A DNA stretch of 64,000 bases from Bacillus sp. DTU_2020_1000418_1_SI_GHA_SEK_038. GTDB taxonomy: Bacteria; Bacillota; Bacilli; Bacillales; Cytobacillaceae. Position 1 is the stretch's first letter. Each line of letters starts with the position of its first letter. The notes under the pieces are model-generated. The model saw only the letters and a list, made by a program, of their open reading frames with translations, was not told the origin of the DNA and ran no database searches. Below, in pieces: positions 43,074 to 51,101 of the stretch. Both the position numbers and the translations under genes were made by a program. Location: positions 682,001 through 746,000 of the forward strand of contig NZ_CP135435.1 of the NCBI RefSeq assembly GCF_032341175.1, read 5' to 3'.

Positions 43074-45479
43074 GTGTCTTTGCTACCTATCATGATCTTT
43101 CTGCCGTTTATTTTTGCTGTATTAACACCATTTTTATATAAAATGGCTACACCGCGAATACATACGGGCTGGTTTGTCATCATTGTCCCGCTATCAGTAT
43201 TTCTATATCTGTTACAGTATATTCCTATGATTGCAAATGGACAGACAGTTTTCCAAACACTTTCGTGGATGCCATCATTAAACATTAATATAACAACGTA
43301 TTTGGACGGATTAGCCTTAATTTTTGGCCTGTTAATTACCGGGGTTGGAACGCTCGTTGTTTTCTATTCAATATATTACATGTCTAAAGAGCGTGAAGCT
43401 CTTCATAATTTTTATGTTTATATGCTTTTATTCATGGGTGCTATGCTTGGCCTCGTTTTTTCGGATAATATTTTAGTTTTATATGTATTTTGGGAACTAA
43501 CTAGTATTTCATCGTTTTTACTGATTGCCTATTGGTATCAACGAAAAAACTCTCGATATGGTGCGCAGAAATCATTGCTTATAACGATTTTTGGCGGATT
43601 GGCGATGTTATCTGGTCTAATTATGCTTTCTATGATGACAGATACATACAGCATTCGTGAAATGTTGAGCATGGTTCATACTGTTACTGAGCATCCCTTA
43701 TTTTTGCCTGCAATGATTTTGCTTCTATTAGGGGCTTTTACAAAATCAGCCCAATTTCCATTTAGTATTTGGCTTCCCGATGCAATGGAGGCACCTACGC
43801 CAATCAGTGCTTATTTACATTCAGCCACAATGGTGAAAGCTGGCATATATTTAGTAGCCAGATTTACGCCTGTTTTCGGCGGAAGCAGTGAATGGTTTTG
43901 GATGGTAACAGGGGTGGGTCTGATAACATTGCTTTATGGCTCCTTGAACGCTGTCAATCAGAAGGATCTAAAGGCATTACTCGCTTATTCGACCATCAGC
44001 CAATTAGGTTTAATTATGTGTCTTCTCGGATTAGGTTCTGCTTCTATGTATTTTGGTCATGGAGATGAGTCAACTGTCTATGCCTTTGCGGTATTAGCGG
44101 CTATGTTTCATTTAATTAATCACTCCACCTTTAAGGGGAGCTTATTTATGGTGATCGGGATTATTGACCATGAAACTGGGACACGTGATATTCGCAGATT
44201 AGGCGGATTAATGAGCCTAATGCCTATTTCGTTTACACTTACGATTATCGGAAGCTTTGCAATGGCTGGACTTCCTCCATTTAATGGATTTTTGAGTAAA
44301 GAGATGTTTTTTACAAGTGTATTAACCGCAGGGGAGCATCCGGTATTTGGAATGAAGACATTTGGGCTGATCATTCCATGGGTTGCATGGATTGCAAGTG
44401 TGTTTACGTTTATCTATTGTATGATTCTTGTTTTTAAAACTTTTACTGGCAAGCACCATCCAGAGAAAATAGATAAAATTGCGCATGAACCACCGATTGG
44501 GATGTTGATTCCGCCGATTATATTAGCCGTGCTTGTCATTGTTATTTTCTTTTTCCCAAATGTCGTTTCGGAGAATTTTCTTCAGCCTGCAGTAATGGCG
44601 ATCTTGCCTGGACTTTCATTAAGTGAGATGGATGTAACGATCAAGCCATGGCACGGATGGAATTCGGAACTATTTATGACCATAGGTGTTGTCATCGTTG
44701 GTTCCATATTGTATAAACTTTTTAAGCGATGGATGTTCCTATATGATTTCTATCCTAAAGCTCTATCGCTAAATCACCTGTATAACTTATCACTAGAAGG
44801 TACGGAAAGAACTTCATTAAGAGTAACCAATCGGTATATGACAGGATCTATTAGAAATTATTTAGTTTATATTTTTGGTTTTATCATTCTTGTTCTCGGC
44901 AGTGCTTTATTGCTGTCAAAAGAATTAAACCTGCAATTTTCAACGAATGCTGAGGTTAGTTTATATGAAGGTGTATTGATAGTCGTAATGGTCTTTTCAG
45001 CCTTAACTGTGCTTCTTGTAAAATCAAGACTAACAGCGATTATTGCTCTAGGCGCACTTGGCTATCTCGTATCCTTGTTCTTTGTTATTTTCCGGGCACC
45101 TGATTTGGCGCTTACACAGCTCGTTGTAGAGACCGTGACTTCAGCTCTATTCCTGCTATGCTTCTATCATTTGCCTAAAATGCGGAAGGAAGTTGGCAGA
45201 GTATCATTCAAGATGACAAATCTAATTATTTCTCTTGGGGTTGGCGTCATTGTCACTTTACTAGCAATGTCCGCCAATAATCACCGGCTTTTCGCATCTA
45301 TTTCGGATTTCTTTGAGGATTCTTATACACTTGCAGGTGCAAAGAATATCGTTAATGCTATTCTTGTTGATTTCCGTGGATTTGACACGATGTTGGAAAT
45401 TCTCGTTTTATGTATTGCAGGCCTAGGAGTTTATACGTTAATAAAGCTTCAATTAGCAGGGAGGGAGCCTAAGGAATGA
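43074..45479 (+). CDS. mrpA: MrpA subunit of the Na+/H+ antiporter
   Basis: A large polytopic membrane protein (about 801 residues) related to NuoL and fused at its C-terminus to a MrpB-like part. The start MSLLPIMIFLPFIFAVL aligns with B. subtilis MrpA; AGGAGGGG lies 10 bp before the GTG at 43074, so the TTG seven codons earlier is not used. Key stretches are YVFWELTSISSFLLIAYWYQ (NuoL-type glutamate), LLGAFTKSAQFPFSIWLPDAMEAPTPISAYLHSATMVKAGIYL and DLKALLAYSTISQLGLI (lysine and histidine relay). It heads the seven-gene operon. Confidence 0.96.
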   Translation: MSLLPIMIFLPFIFAVLTPFLYKMATPRIHTGWFVIIVPLSVFLYLLQYIPMIANGQTVFQTLSWMPSLNINITTYLDGLALIFGLLITGVGTLVVFYSIYYMSKEREALHNFYVYMLLFMGAMLGLVFSDNILVLYVFWELTSISSFLLIAYWYQRKNSRYGAQKSLLITIFGGLAMLSGLIMLSMMTDTYSIREMLSMVHTVTEHPLFLPAMILLLLGAFTKSAQFPFSIWLPDAMEAPTPISAYLHSATMVKAGIYLVARFTPVFGGSSEWFWMVTGVGLITLLYGSLNAVNQKDLKALLAYSTISQLGLIMCLLGLGSASMYFGHGDESTVYAFAVLAAMFHLINHSTFKGSLFMVIGIIDHETGTRDIRRLGGLMSLMPISFTLTIIGSFAMAGLPPFNGFLSKEMFFTSVLTAGEHPVFGMKTFGLIIPWVAWIASVFTFIYCMILVFKTFTGKHHPEKIDKIAHEPPIGMLIPPIILAVLVIVIFFFPNVVSENFLQPAVMAILPGLSLSEMDVTIKPWHGWNSELFMTIGVVIVGSILYKLFKRWMFLYDFYPKALSLNHLYNLSLEGTERTSLRVTNRYMTGSIRNYLVYIFGFIILVLGSALLLSKELNLQFSTNAEVSLYEGVLIVVMVFSALTVLLVKSRLTAIIALGALGYLVSLFFVIFRAPDLALTQLVVETVTSALFLLCFYHLPKMRKEVGRVSFKMTNLIISLGVGVIVTLLAMSANNHRLFASISDFFEDSYTLAGAKNIVNAILVDFRGFDTMLEILVLCIAGLGVYTLIKLQLAGREPKE

Positions 45480-45898
45480 ACCCGAATGATGTAATATTGC
45501 GTTCCGTGACGAAGGTGGCCATCGTCATTATACTAACCTTTTCAATATATCTTTTCTTCGGCGGTCATCATAATCCGGGCGGGGGATTTATCGGCGGCTT
45601 GAGTGTGGCGGCAGGGCTGGTACTTCTCTACCTTGCATTCGATATTGAAACGGTTGGAAAAAACATTCCAGTCGATTTTAAAAAAATTGCTGGATTCGGT
45701 GTGCTGCTTGCTGTTCTAACAGGGATGAGTTCCATATTTGTCGGGAAACCATTTTTAAACCAAACCTTTGGTTACTTTAACCTTCCTATTTTCGGTAAAA
45801 CAGAGCTAGCAACGGCGGTGATTTTTGATGTGGGTGTTGCCTTAGCTGTTATTGGCACTGCTGTCACAATCATTCTAAGTATTAGTGAGGATGAGTAG
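45476..45898 (+). CDS. mrpB: MrpB subunit of the Na+/H+ antiporter
   Basis: A 140-residue membrane subunit with four helices and the family stretch FGGHHNPGGGFIGGLSVAAGLVLLYLAFDI. Its ATG overlaps the mrpA stop by 4 bp, showing coupled translation. MrpB is needed for assembly and activity of the Mrp hetero-oligomer, which exports Na+ in exchange for H+. Confidence 0.95.
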   Translation: MNPNDVILRSVTKVAIVIILTFSIYLFFGGHHNPGGGFIGGLSVAAGLVLLYLAFDIETVGKNIPVDFKKIAGFGVLLAVLTGMSSIFVGKPFLNQTFGYFNLPIFGKTELATAVIFDVGVALAVIGTAVTIILSISEDE

Positions 45899-45900
45899 AG

Positions 45901-46239
45901 ATGGAAACACTTATATCTATTCTTGTAGGCTTGTTTTTTTCAATTGGCACTTATTTAGTTTTGAGTAAAAGCTTAATTAGAATCATTTTGGGGACTTCAA
46001 TTATCAGTCATGGAGTCAATCTGTTAATTCTAACTATGGGCGGTTTAAAGAAGGGGGGTCCGCCTTTATTAGGCGGGATCCAAACAACATTTACCGACCC
46101 ATTGCCACAGGCACTTATTTTAACGGCGATTGTCATTAACTTTGCCGTTACCGCTTTATTTTTAGTGCTTAGTTACCGAACATATAAAACAGTAGGGACT
46201 GATGATATGGAGCAATTAAGGGGAAATAAGGATGAATAA
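45901..46239 (+). CDS. mrpC: MrpC subunit of the Na+/H+ antiporter
   Basis: A 112-residue NuoK-like subunit with three helices (LISILVGLFFSIGTYLVLS, IILGTSIISHGVNLLIL, LILTAIVINFAVTALFLVL) and the GGIQTTFTDPLPQALILTAIVI signature. It begins 2 bp after mrpB and overlaps mrpD by 8 bp. Confidence 0.95.
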   Translation: METLISILVGLFFSIGTYLVLSKSLIRIILGTSIISHGVNLLILTMGGLKKGGPPLLGGIQTTFTDPLPQALILTAIVINFAVTALFLVLSYRTYKTVGTDDMEQLRGNKDE

Positions 46240-47716
46240 TCTTGTTATATGGCCGATAGTCATTCCGCTTATTTCGGGTCTGATTTTAATCCTATTCCGG
46301 AAAAGCATTCGTTTTCAGCGCTTGCTTAGTATACTGGCCATAATAGCTATAGGGGTTGTGTCTGTCTCATTAATGAATCAAATAAAAGTGAATGGCGTTC
46401 AGACTCTTCAGGCAGGGGGATGGGCCCCTCCCTATGGCATTAGTATAGTAGCGGATATGTTTTCGGCATTACTGCTTTTGAGTGCGAGTATTGTTGCGCT
46501 CTTTTGCCTGATTTTCTCCTTTCGTTCGATTGGAAAGGAGAGGGAGAAGCATTATTTTTACCCATTTTATTTATTTTTGATTACTGGTGTGAACGGGTCG
46601 TTTTTAACAGGTGATTTATTTAATTTGTTTGTCTGTTTTGAAGTCATGTTAATTTCATCCTATGTACTGATTTCATTAGGTGGAACAAGGATTCAGCTTC
46701 GGGAGTCCATCAAGTATGTCCTGATTAATGTTCTGTCATCTTCTTTATTTCTTGTGGCTATTGCATATCTTTATGCCATGCTCGGGACATTAAATTTTGC
46801 GCATTTATCTTTACGGGTAGCGGAAGCTGGGCAGGATGGGTTGCTTACTGCGGTTGCGCTGCTATTCTTAATTGTATTTGGGATGAAGGCTGCCCTATTT
46901 CTTTTCTTTTGGCTGCCAGACGCCTACAGCGCTCCGCCAACAGCCATCGCGGCCATATTTGCGGCACTATTAACAAAAGTAGGGATTTACGCCTTATTCC
47001 GTACGTTTACACTCGTTTTCTACCATAAGCCAGAGGTAACCCATTTGGTTATTGGGATTCTTGGCGCATTAACGATGATTCTCGGAGCAATTGGGGCTAT
47101 TGCTTATTGGGATATCAAAAGAATCTTAACGTATAACGTGATTGTTGGAGTTGGGTTTATTATCGCTGGGCTGGCCTCCCTTACCCCGAATGGCATATTG
47201 GGTTCCTTGTACTATCTCATTCACGACATTCTAATTAAGGCACTTATATTTCTATTAGGCGGAACGATTATTGCCATTACAGGTACGAGTAAGCTGAAGG
47301 AAATAAGCGGACTTATTCGTAATCATCCTTATTTAGGGTGGATGTTCTTTATTGCCGCTTTATCGTTAGCAGGAATTCCACCATTAAGCGGGTTCTTGGG
47401 GAAGGTCTTTATTACACGGGGAACGTTTGAAGCTGAATATTACTGGCTAGGCGGAATTGGATTATTAACGAGCCTAATGGTCTTGTATTCGATCATGAAA
47501 ATCTTTATGAATGTTTTTTGGGGCGAAACGGCTTTAAGCAAGGAAATGGAAAAGGGAACTACGAAAGGTTTGATGTTTCCAATAGGATGCCTGACTGCTC
47601 TGACGATTGCACTCGGATTAGGAGCAGAGGGAATTCATGAATATGTTCAAATGGCTGCAGATGGATTATTAAATCCGAGCCTTTATATTGAAGCAGTAAT
47701 GGCTGGAACCGAATAA
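46232..47716 (+). CDS. mrpD: MrpD subunit of the Na+/H+ antiporter
   Basis: A 494-residue NuoM/N-like subunit with about 14 helices. The conserved glutamate is in LFNLFVCFEVMLISSYVLI and the lysine in GMKAALFLFFWLPDAYSAPPTAIAAIFAALLTKVGIYA. DIKRILTYNVIVGVGFI follows. Together with MrpA it forms the proton and sodium pathways. The start overlaps mrpC. Confidence 0.95.
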   Translation: MNNLVIWPIVIPLISGLILILFRKSIRFQRLLSILAIIAIGVVSVSLMNQIKVNGVQTLQAGGWAPPYGISIVADMFSALLLLSASIVALFCLIFSFRSIGKEREKHYFYPFYLFLITGVNGSFLTGDLFNLFVCFEVMLISSYVLISLGGTRIQLRESIKYVLINVLSSSLFLVAIAYLYAMLGTLNFAHLSLRVAEAGQDGLLTAVALLFLIVFGMKAALFLFFWLPDAYSAPPTAIAAIFAALLTKVGIYALFRTFTLVFYHKPEVTHLVIGILGALTMILGAIGAIAYWDIKRILTYNVIVGVGFIIAGLASLTPNGILGSLYYLIHDILIKALIFLLGGTIIAITGTSKLKEISGLIRNHPYLGWMFFIAALSLAGIPPLSGFLGKVFITRGTFEAEYYWLGGIGLLTSLMVLYSIMKIFMNVFWGETALSKEMEKGTTKGLMFPIGCLTALTIALGLGAEGIHEYVQMAADGLLNPSLYIEAVMAGTE

Positions 47717-47736
47717 TTAAGAAGGGAGGAGAAACC

Positions 47737-48213
47737 TTGCCTGTTCAGGTGTTAATTAATCTTTTTATCGCCTTTTTATGGATGTTTTTTCAGGATGAAT
47801 GGAGCATGTTATCCTTTTTTAGCGGATATCTCGTTGGAATCATCGTGTTATTTTCTTTAAGACGCTTTTTCCCATCATCCTTTTATTTGAAACGGTTTAT
47901 CGCCATTCTGAAGCTGTTTATCCTGTTTATGACAGAATCGATTATATCCAGCTTTGCGATTATTAAAGAAATCATTAGGCCTACGATCGATGTCACCCCC
48001 GGAATATTTAAAATGGAGACAGATCTAAAGGGGGATTTGGAAATTACGTTGCTTGCTTTACTTCTAACATTAACCCCAGGTTCTGTGGTTATAGAGGTTT
48101 CTCCAAGCAATAAGATTTTTTATCTTCATGCTTTAAATTTGCCATACTCCAAGCATACTGTTTTCCAGTCGCAGATAAAATATGAGAAAGCGATAAAGGA
48201 GGTAACCCGGTAA
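47737..48213 (+). CDS. mrpE: MrpE subunit of the Na+/H+ antiporter
   Basis: A 158-residue membrane subunit with N-terminal helices and a conserved cytoplasmic part (LLALLLTLTPGSVVIEVSPSNKIFYLHALNLP). The start is TTG with GGGAGGAG upstream. Its stop overlaps the mrpF start by one base. Confidence 0.93.
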   Translation: MPVQVLINLFIAFLWMFFQDEWSMLSFFSGYLVGIIVLFSLRRFFPSSFYLKRFIAILKLFILFMTESIISSFAIIKEIIRPTIDVTPGIFKMETDLKGDLEITLLALLLTLTPGSVVIEVSPSNKIFYLHALNLPYSKHTVFQSQIKYEKAIKEVTR

Positions 48214-48497
48214 TGTTTAATCATTTTATATTAGTCTGTTTATTCTTCTTGTCCCTTTCAATACTTGCGGCCCTCTATCGTGTTATAAAAGGGCCTTCTA
48301 CACCGGATCGGGTAATGGCATTAGATAATATTGGGGTAAACCTGATTGCTAGTGTTGCATGTCTTTCGATCCTGCTTCGGACACATGCCTTTTTTGACAT
48401 CATTTTATTAATTGGCATCCTCTCCTTCGTGGGTACGATTGCTTTTGCAAGATTCATTGAAAGAGGTGTTGTGATTGAACGAAAACGTATACATTGA
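48213..48497 (+). CDS. mrpF: MrpF subunit of the Na+/H+ antiporter
   Basis: A 94-residue subunit with three helices and the family motif YRVIKGPSTPDRVMALDNIGVNLIA. It overlaps mrpG by 23 bp. Confidence 0.94.
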   Translation: MFNHFILVCLFFLSLSILAALYRVIKGPSTPDRVMALDNIGVNLIASVACLSILLRTHAFFDIILLIGILSFVGTIAFARFIERGVVIERKRIH

Positions 48498-48828
48498 TAT
48501 CATTGTTGTTATGTTTCTTTTATTCGGCACCGTCTTGAGTTTTCTAAGTGCGATCGGATTAATTCGGATGCCTGATGTGTATTCTCGTTCTCACGCGATA
48601 TCCAAAAGTGCAAGCTTAGGGGTACTATGTACGTTATTCGGAACTTTTCTTTTCTTTTTGCTTTCTGACGGATACTTCAGTATTAGACTCATACTGGGAA
48701 TTTTCTTTGTATTCCTGACCTCTCCAGTGGTTGCACATTTATTAAATCGGGCTGCCTATCGTTCAAAGGTTCCTCTTACAAAGGAAAGTGTACAGGATGA
48801 TTTGAAGGAGTTTCTTGAGGGGAAATAA
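48475..48828 (+). CDS. mrpG: MrpG subunit of the Na+/H+ antiporter
   Basis: A 117-residue last subunit with the signature LSAIGLIRMPDVYSRSHAISKSASLGVL and three helices. The start is TTG within mrpF with AGAGGTG upstream. All seven subunits are present in the classical order A-G, so this is a complete group 1 mrp operon conferring Na+ and alkali tolerance. No terminator follows directly; a dispersed repeat begins at once. Confidence 0.94.
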   Translation: MNENVYIDIIVVMFLLFGTVLSFLSAIGLIRMPDVYSRSHAISKSASLGVLCTLFGTFLFFLLSDGYFSIRLILGIFFVFLTSPVVAHLLNRAAYRSKVPLTKESVQDDLKEFLEGK

Positions 48829-48845
48829 AATGATGCTCCGCTTTA

Positions 48846-49040
48846 CAGCGGACATTGAATCCGTTATTTTTATTAAATAACGATAAAGTAGGGACTGATC
48901 GGACACTAGGTACGTTAATTACTAAATAACACTAGATAAACCCTGTTATTTTACTAATTAGCGGATTCTATGTCCACGAACATATGGAAATCCCCCTTTT
49001 TGATTCAAATAACGGCACTGATGTCCGTAAACATCAAAAA
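48846..49040. repeat. Dispersed intergenic repeat, copy B
   Basis: Contains GCGGACATTGAATCCGTTAT, TCGGACACTAGGTACGTTA and a distal TCTATGTCCACGAACATATGG, then a second ATGTCCGTAAACATC. These blocks have the same order as in copy A near 29.2 kb. It lies between mrpG and the recombinase gene and shows no plausible ORF. Confidence 0.75.
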
Positions 49041-49111
49041 AGTATATATTGTAAGTTTTTATAATGTCTGCTACCTTATTTTAGTAACATTTGATTCCAG
49101 GAGGAACTACA

Positions 49112-49675
49112 GTGGAGTATGTCGATCCTATTAAGGATATCGAAAAGATTAATGCGATGAAGGAAAACTTAAAGAAGCAATCATTAAGAGATTTTTTACT
49201 ATTTGTATTTGGCATTAATACAGGAATTAGGGTGCATGATTTACTCTCTTTAAAAGTAGAAGATGTTTGGGATAAAGCGGAAATTAAGGAATTTCTTTAT
49301 CTTTATGACGATAAAAAGGATGAACAAAAAGTTCATTATATAAACAGTCAAGTGAAAGCGGCTTTGCAAAACTATTTAGCTACATTTGATTTTAAGGAAG
49401 ATGATTACCTTTTTAAATCGAAAAAGAATCATCTCCCGATTACACGCCAGCAAGCTTATCGCATTATTAATCAAGCAGCTAAGGAAGTTGGTATTTGTGG
49501 CAAAATCGGCATGCATACACTTAGAAAAACATTCGGCTATCATGCCTATCGGAAGGGCATTGCCATTTCCATCTTAATGTCGATATACAATCATCAAACC
49601 CATGCCGAAACATTGCGGTATATCGGAATTGAAAAAGATGAGGAAAAATTAATAAAAGTGGATGTTAATCTTTAA
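49112..49675 (+). CDS. Minimal tyrosine recombinase/integrase-like protein
   Basis: About 187 residues corresponding to the catalytic domain of the tyrosine recombinases only: TGIRVHDLLSLKVEDV (Arg I), HTLRKTFGYHAYRKG (HxxR), NHQTHAETLRYIGI (second His and the nucleophile Tyr). The N-terminal core-binding domain of phage integrases and Xer proteins is absent. The start is GTG at 49112 with AGGAGGAA upstream. No attachment sites, excisionase or phage genes surround it. It follows the dispersed repeat. It may be a domesticated recombinase or the remains of an integrated element. Confidence 0.85.
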   Translation: MEYVDPIKDIEKINAMKENLKKQSLRDFLLFVFGINTGIRVHDLLSLKVEDVWDKAEIKEFLYLYDDKKDEQKVHYINSQVKAALQNYLATFDFKEDDYLFKSKKNHLPITRQQAYRIINQAAKEVGICGKIGMHTLRKTFGYHAYRKGIAISILMSIYNHQTHAETLRYIGIEKDEEKLIKVDVNL

Positions 49676-49680
49676 TAGTC

Positions 49681-49708
49681 AAAAGGAAGCAGCTATGCTT
49701 CCTTTTTT
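49681..49708. terminator. Bidirectional terminator, recombinase / RsbY-like gene
   Basis: AAAAGGAAGCA (49681-49691) pairs with TGCTTCCTTTT (49696-49706) around GCTA, with T-run on one side and A-rich DNA on the other. Confidence 0.85.
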
Positions 49709-50849
49709 AATTCGCTTGAATTAATACAACGCACATATCATCGTCTGCGTTGACTTGTTGTGTTTTCGTTAAAATAAAATCAATTGGTTCTTTGTTTTTG
49801 GCATCATGCCAATAGGATGAGGCGATTTTCTTAATAAGTTCATAGCCATCGGTTTCATAACGATCAATGGTTTCTTCTACACCGTCCGTACATAATAGTA
49901 ATTGAATAGAATCTGTATATGTAATAATTGACTTTTTGATATCAATTTCTTCAAAGAATCCAACAGCACACGTATTGCTGGATAGCTCAATCAGCTCAGT
50001 TTGGCTGACTAGGGCAAATCCAGTTGGATGACCAGCATTTACGTACTCCAGCGTTTTCTCCTTCGTATCAAGCACAAGATAAATCGCCGTGAAATAATAA
50101 GGAATTTGCTGGTTTCGATGGTTTAAAGAATTCATCCAGCGGTTAAGCTCCTTCATAACATACTCAGGATCGGCATAGGTTGTAATTGAATCCCTTAAAA
50201 CAGATGAGATAAACATGCAAACAAGTGAAGCTGATATCCCGTGGCCCATCATATCAAGCTGAATGGCGGCATAACGGTGTTCATTTATTCTATGCCAATA
50301 GTACATATCACCTGCTAATTTAAACGCAGGTAAATAGGAAGCCTTTAATAGAAGGTTCTCCTTATAAACAGGCTCGCTCAGCAGGCTGGTCTGGACTTGC
50401 ATCGATAATTCTAACTCATTTCGAATCTTTTCTTCTTGCTCAACATGCCAGTCCTTCTCGTATTTCAGCCTTAGTGCCACTCGAATTCTTGCTAGAAGCT
50501 CTGTTTTATTAATCGGTTTCGTCACATAGTCAATGCCTCCAGCATCAAGTGCCTCAACAACTTTATTGGAATCTTCAAGAGCCGTTACAAATATAACAGG
50601 AATATCCTTTAAATGTGGGTATTGCTGAAGTTTTTTACATGCTTCAATTCCGTCCATTTCAGGCATCATAATATCCATCAGTATAATGTCTGCCTGTTTT
50701 CCAATTTCTACTGGCTGATCCTTTAGGAGATAAGTGAATAATTCCTGTGCTGAAGTTAAAGATAAGTAATCATCATAGCCTGCACGTTTTAAAATGTTTT
50801 CAATAACAAACAAGTTCGCCTGGTTGTCGTCCACAATAAGAATCCCCAT
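49707..50849 (-). CDS. RsbY-like response regulator phosphatase (REC-PP2C)
   Basis: A 380-residue protein. Residues 1-125 are a receiver (GILIVDDNQANLFVIENIL, phospho-acceptor in DIILMDIMMPEMDG, lysine in YVTKPINK); a coiled linker follows; residues ~185-380 are a PP2C/SpoIIE phosphatase with metal-site residues in AIQLDMMGHGISASLVCMF and LLCTDGVEE. This is the layout and length of B. cereus RsbY, which is phosphorylated by RsbK and dephosphorylates RsbV to free sigma-B. The RsbK-like gene lies 8.6 kb away in this window; rsbV, rsbW and sigB are not here. Confidence 0.88.
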   Translation of the reverse strand: MGILIVDDNQANLFVIENILKRAGYDDYLSLTSAQELFTYLLKDQPVEIGKQADIILMDIMMPEMDGIEACKKLQQYPHLKDIPVIFVTALEDSNKVVEALDAGGIDYVTKPINKTELLARIRVALRLKYEKDWHVEQEEKIRNELELSMQVQTSLLSEPVYKENLLLKASYLPAFKLAGDMYYWHRINEHRYAAIQLDMMGHGISASLVCMFISSVLRDSITTYADPEYVMKELNRWMNSLNHRNQQIPYYFTAIYLVLDTKEKTLEYVNAGHPTGFALVSQTELIELSSNTCAVGFFEEIDIKKSIITYTDSIQLLLCTDGVEETIDRYETDGYELIKKIASSYWHDAKNKEPIDFILTKTQQVNADDDMCVVLIQAN

Positions 50850-51101
50850 ATAGTCTGCTCCCTTATTTCTTACATATTTACTTTTATTATATTTTAAAAA
50901 TGGGTAAAGTTGTTAGAGATAAACACTATAAATGGAAAAAGCATCGGAAGTGTCTAGAATGGAAAAAATAAATAATAGGCTATTAGACCTATTTTGTCCA
51001 TTACTAGTATACAAATGTCCTTATAGAAAGGAAAAACTCTTGATTATTTTCTGAATAGGAGTAAAATTAGGGATATATTTTTTCAGTAAGGGGTTGTAAA
51101 A

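Noticed and set aside
50850..51101. Lysine riboswitch or T-box before aspartokinase
   Set aside because: No conserved aptamer or T-box sequence is present; only a small hairpin ATAGG/CCTAT.
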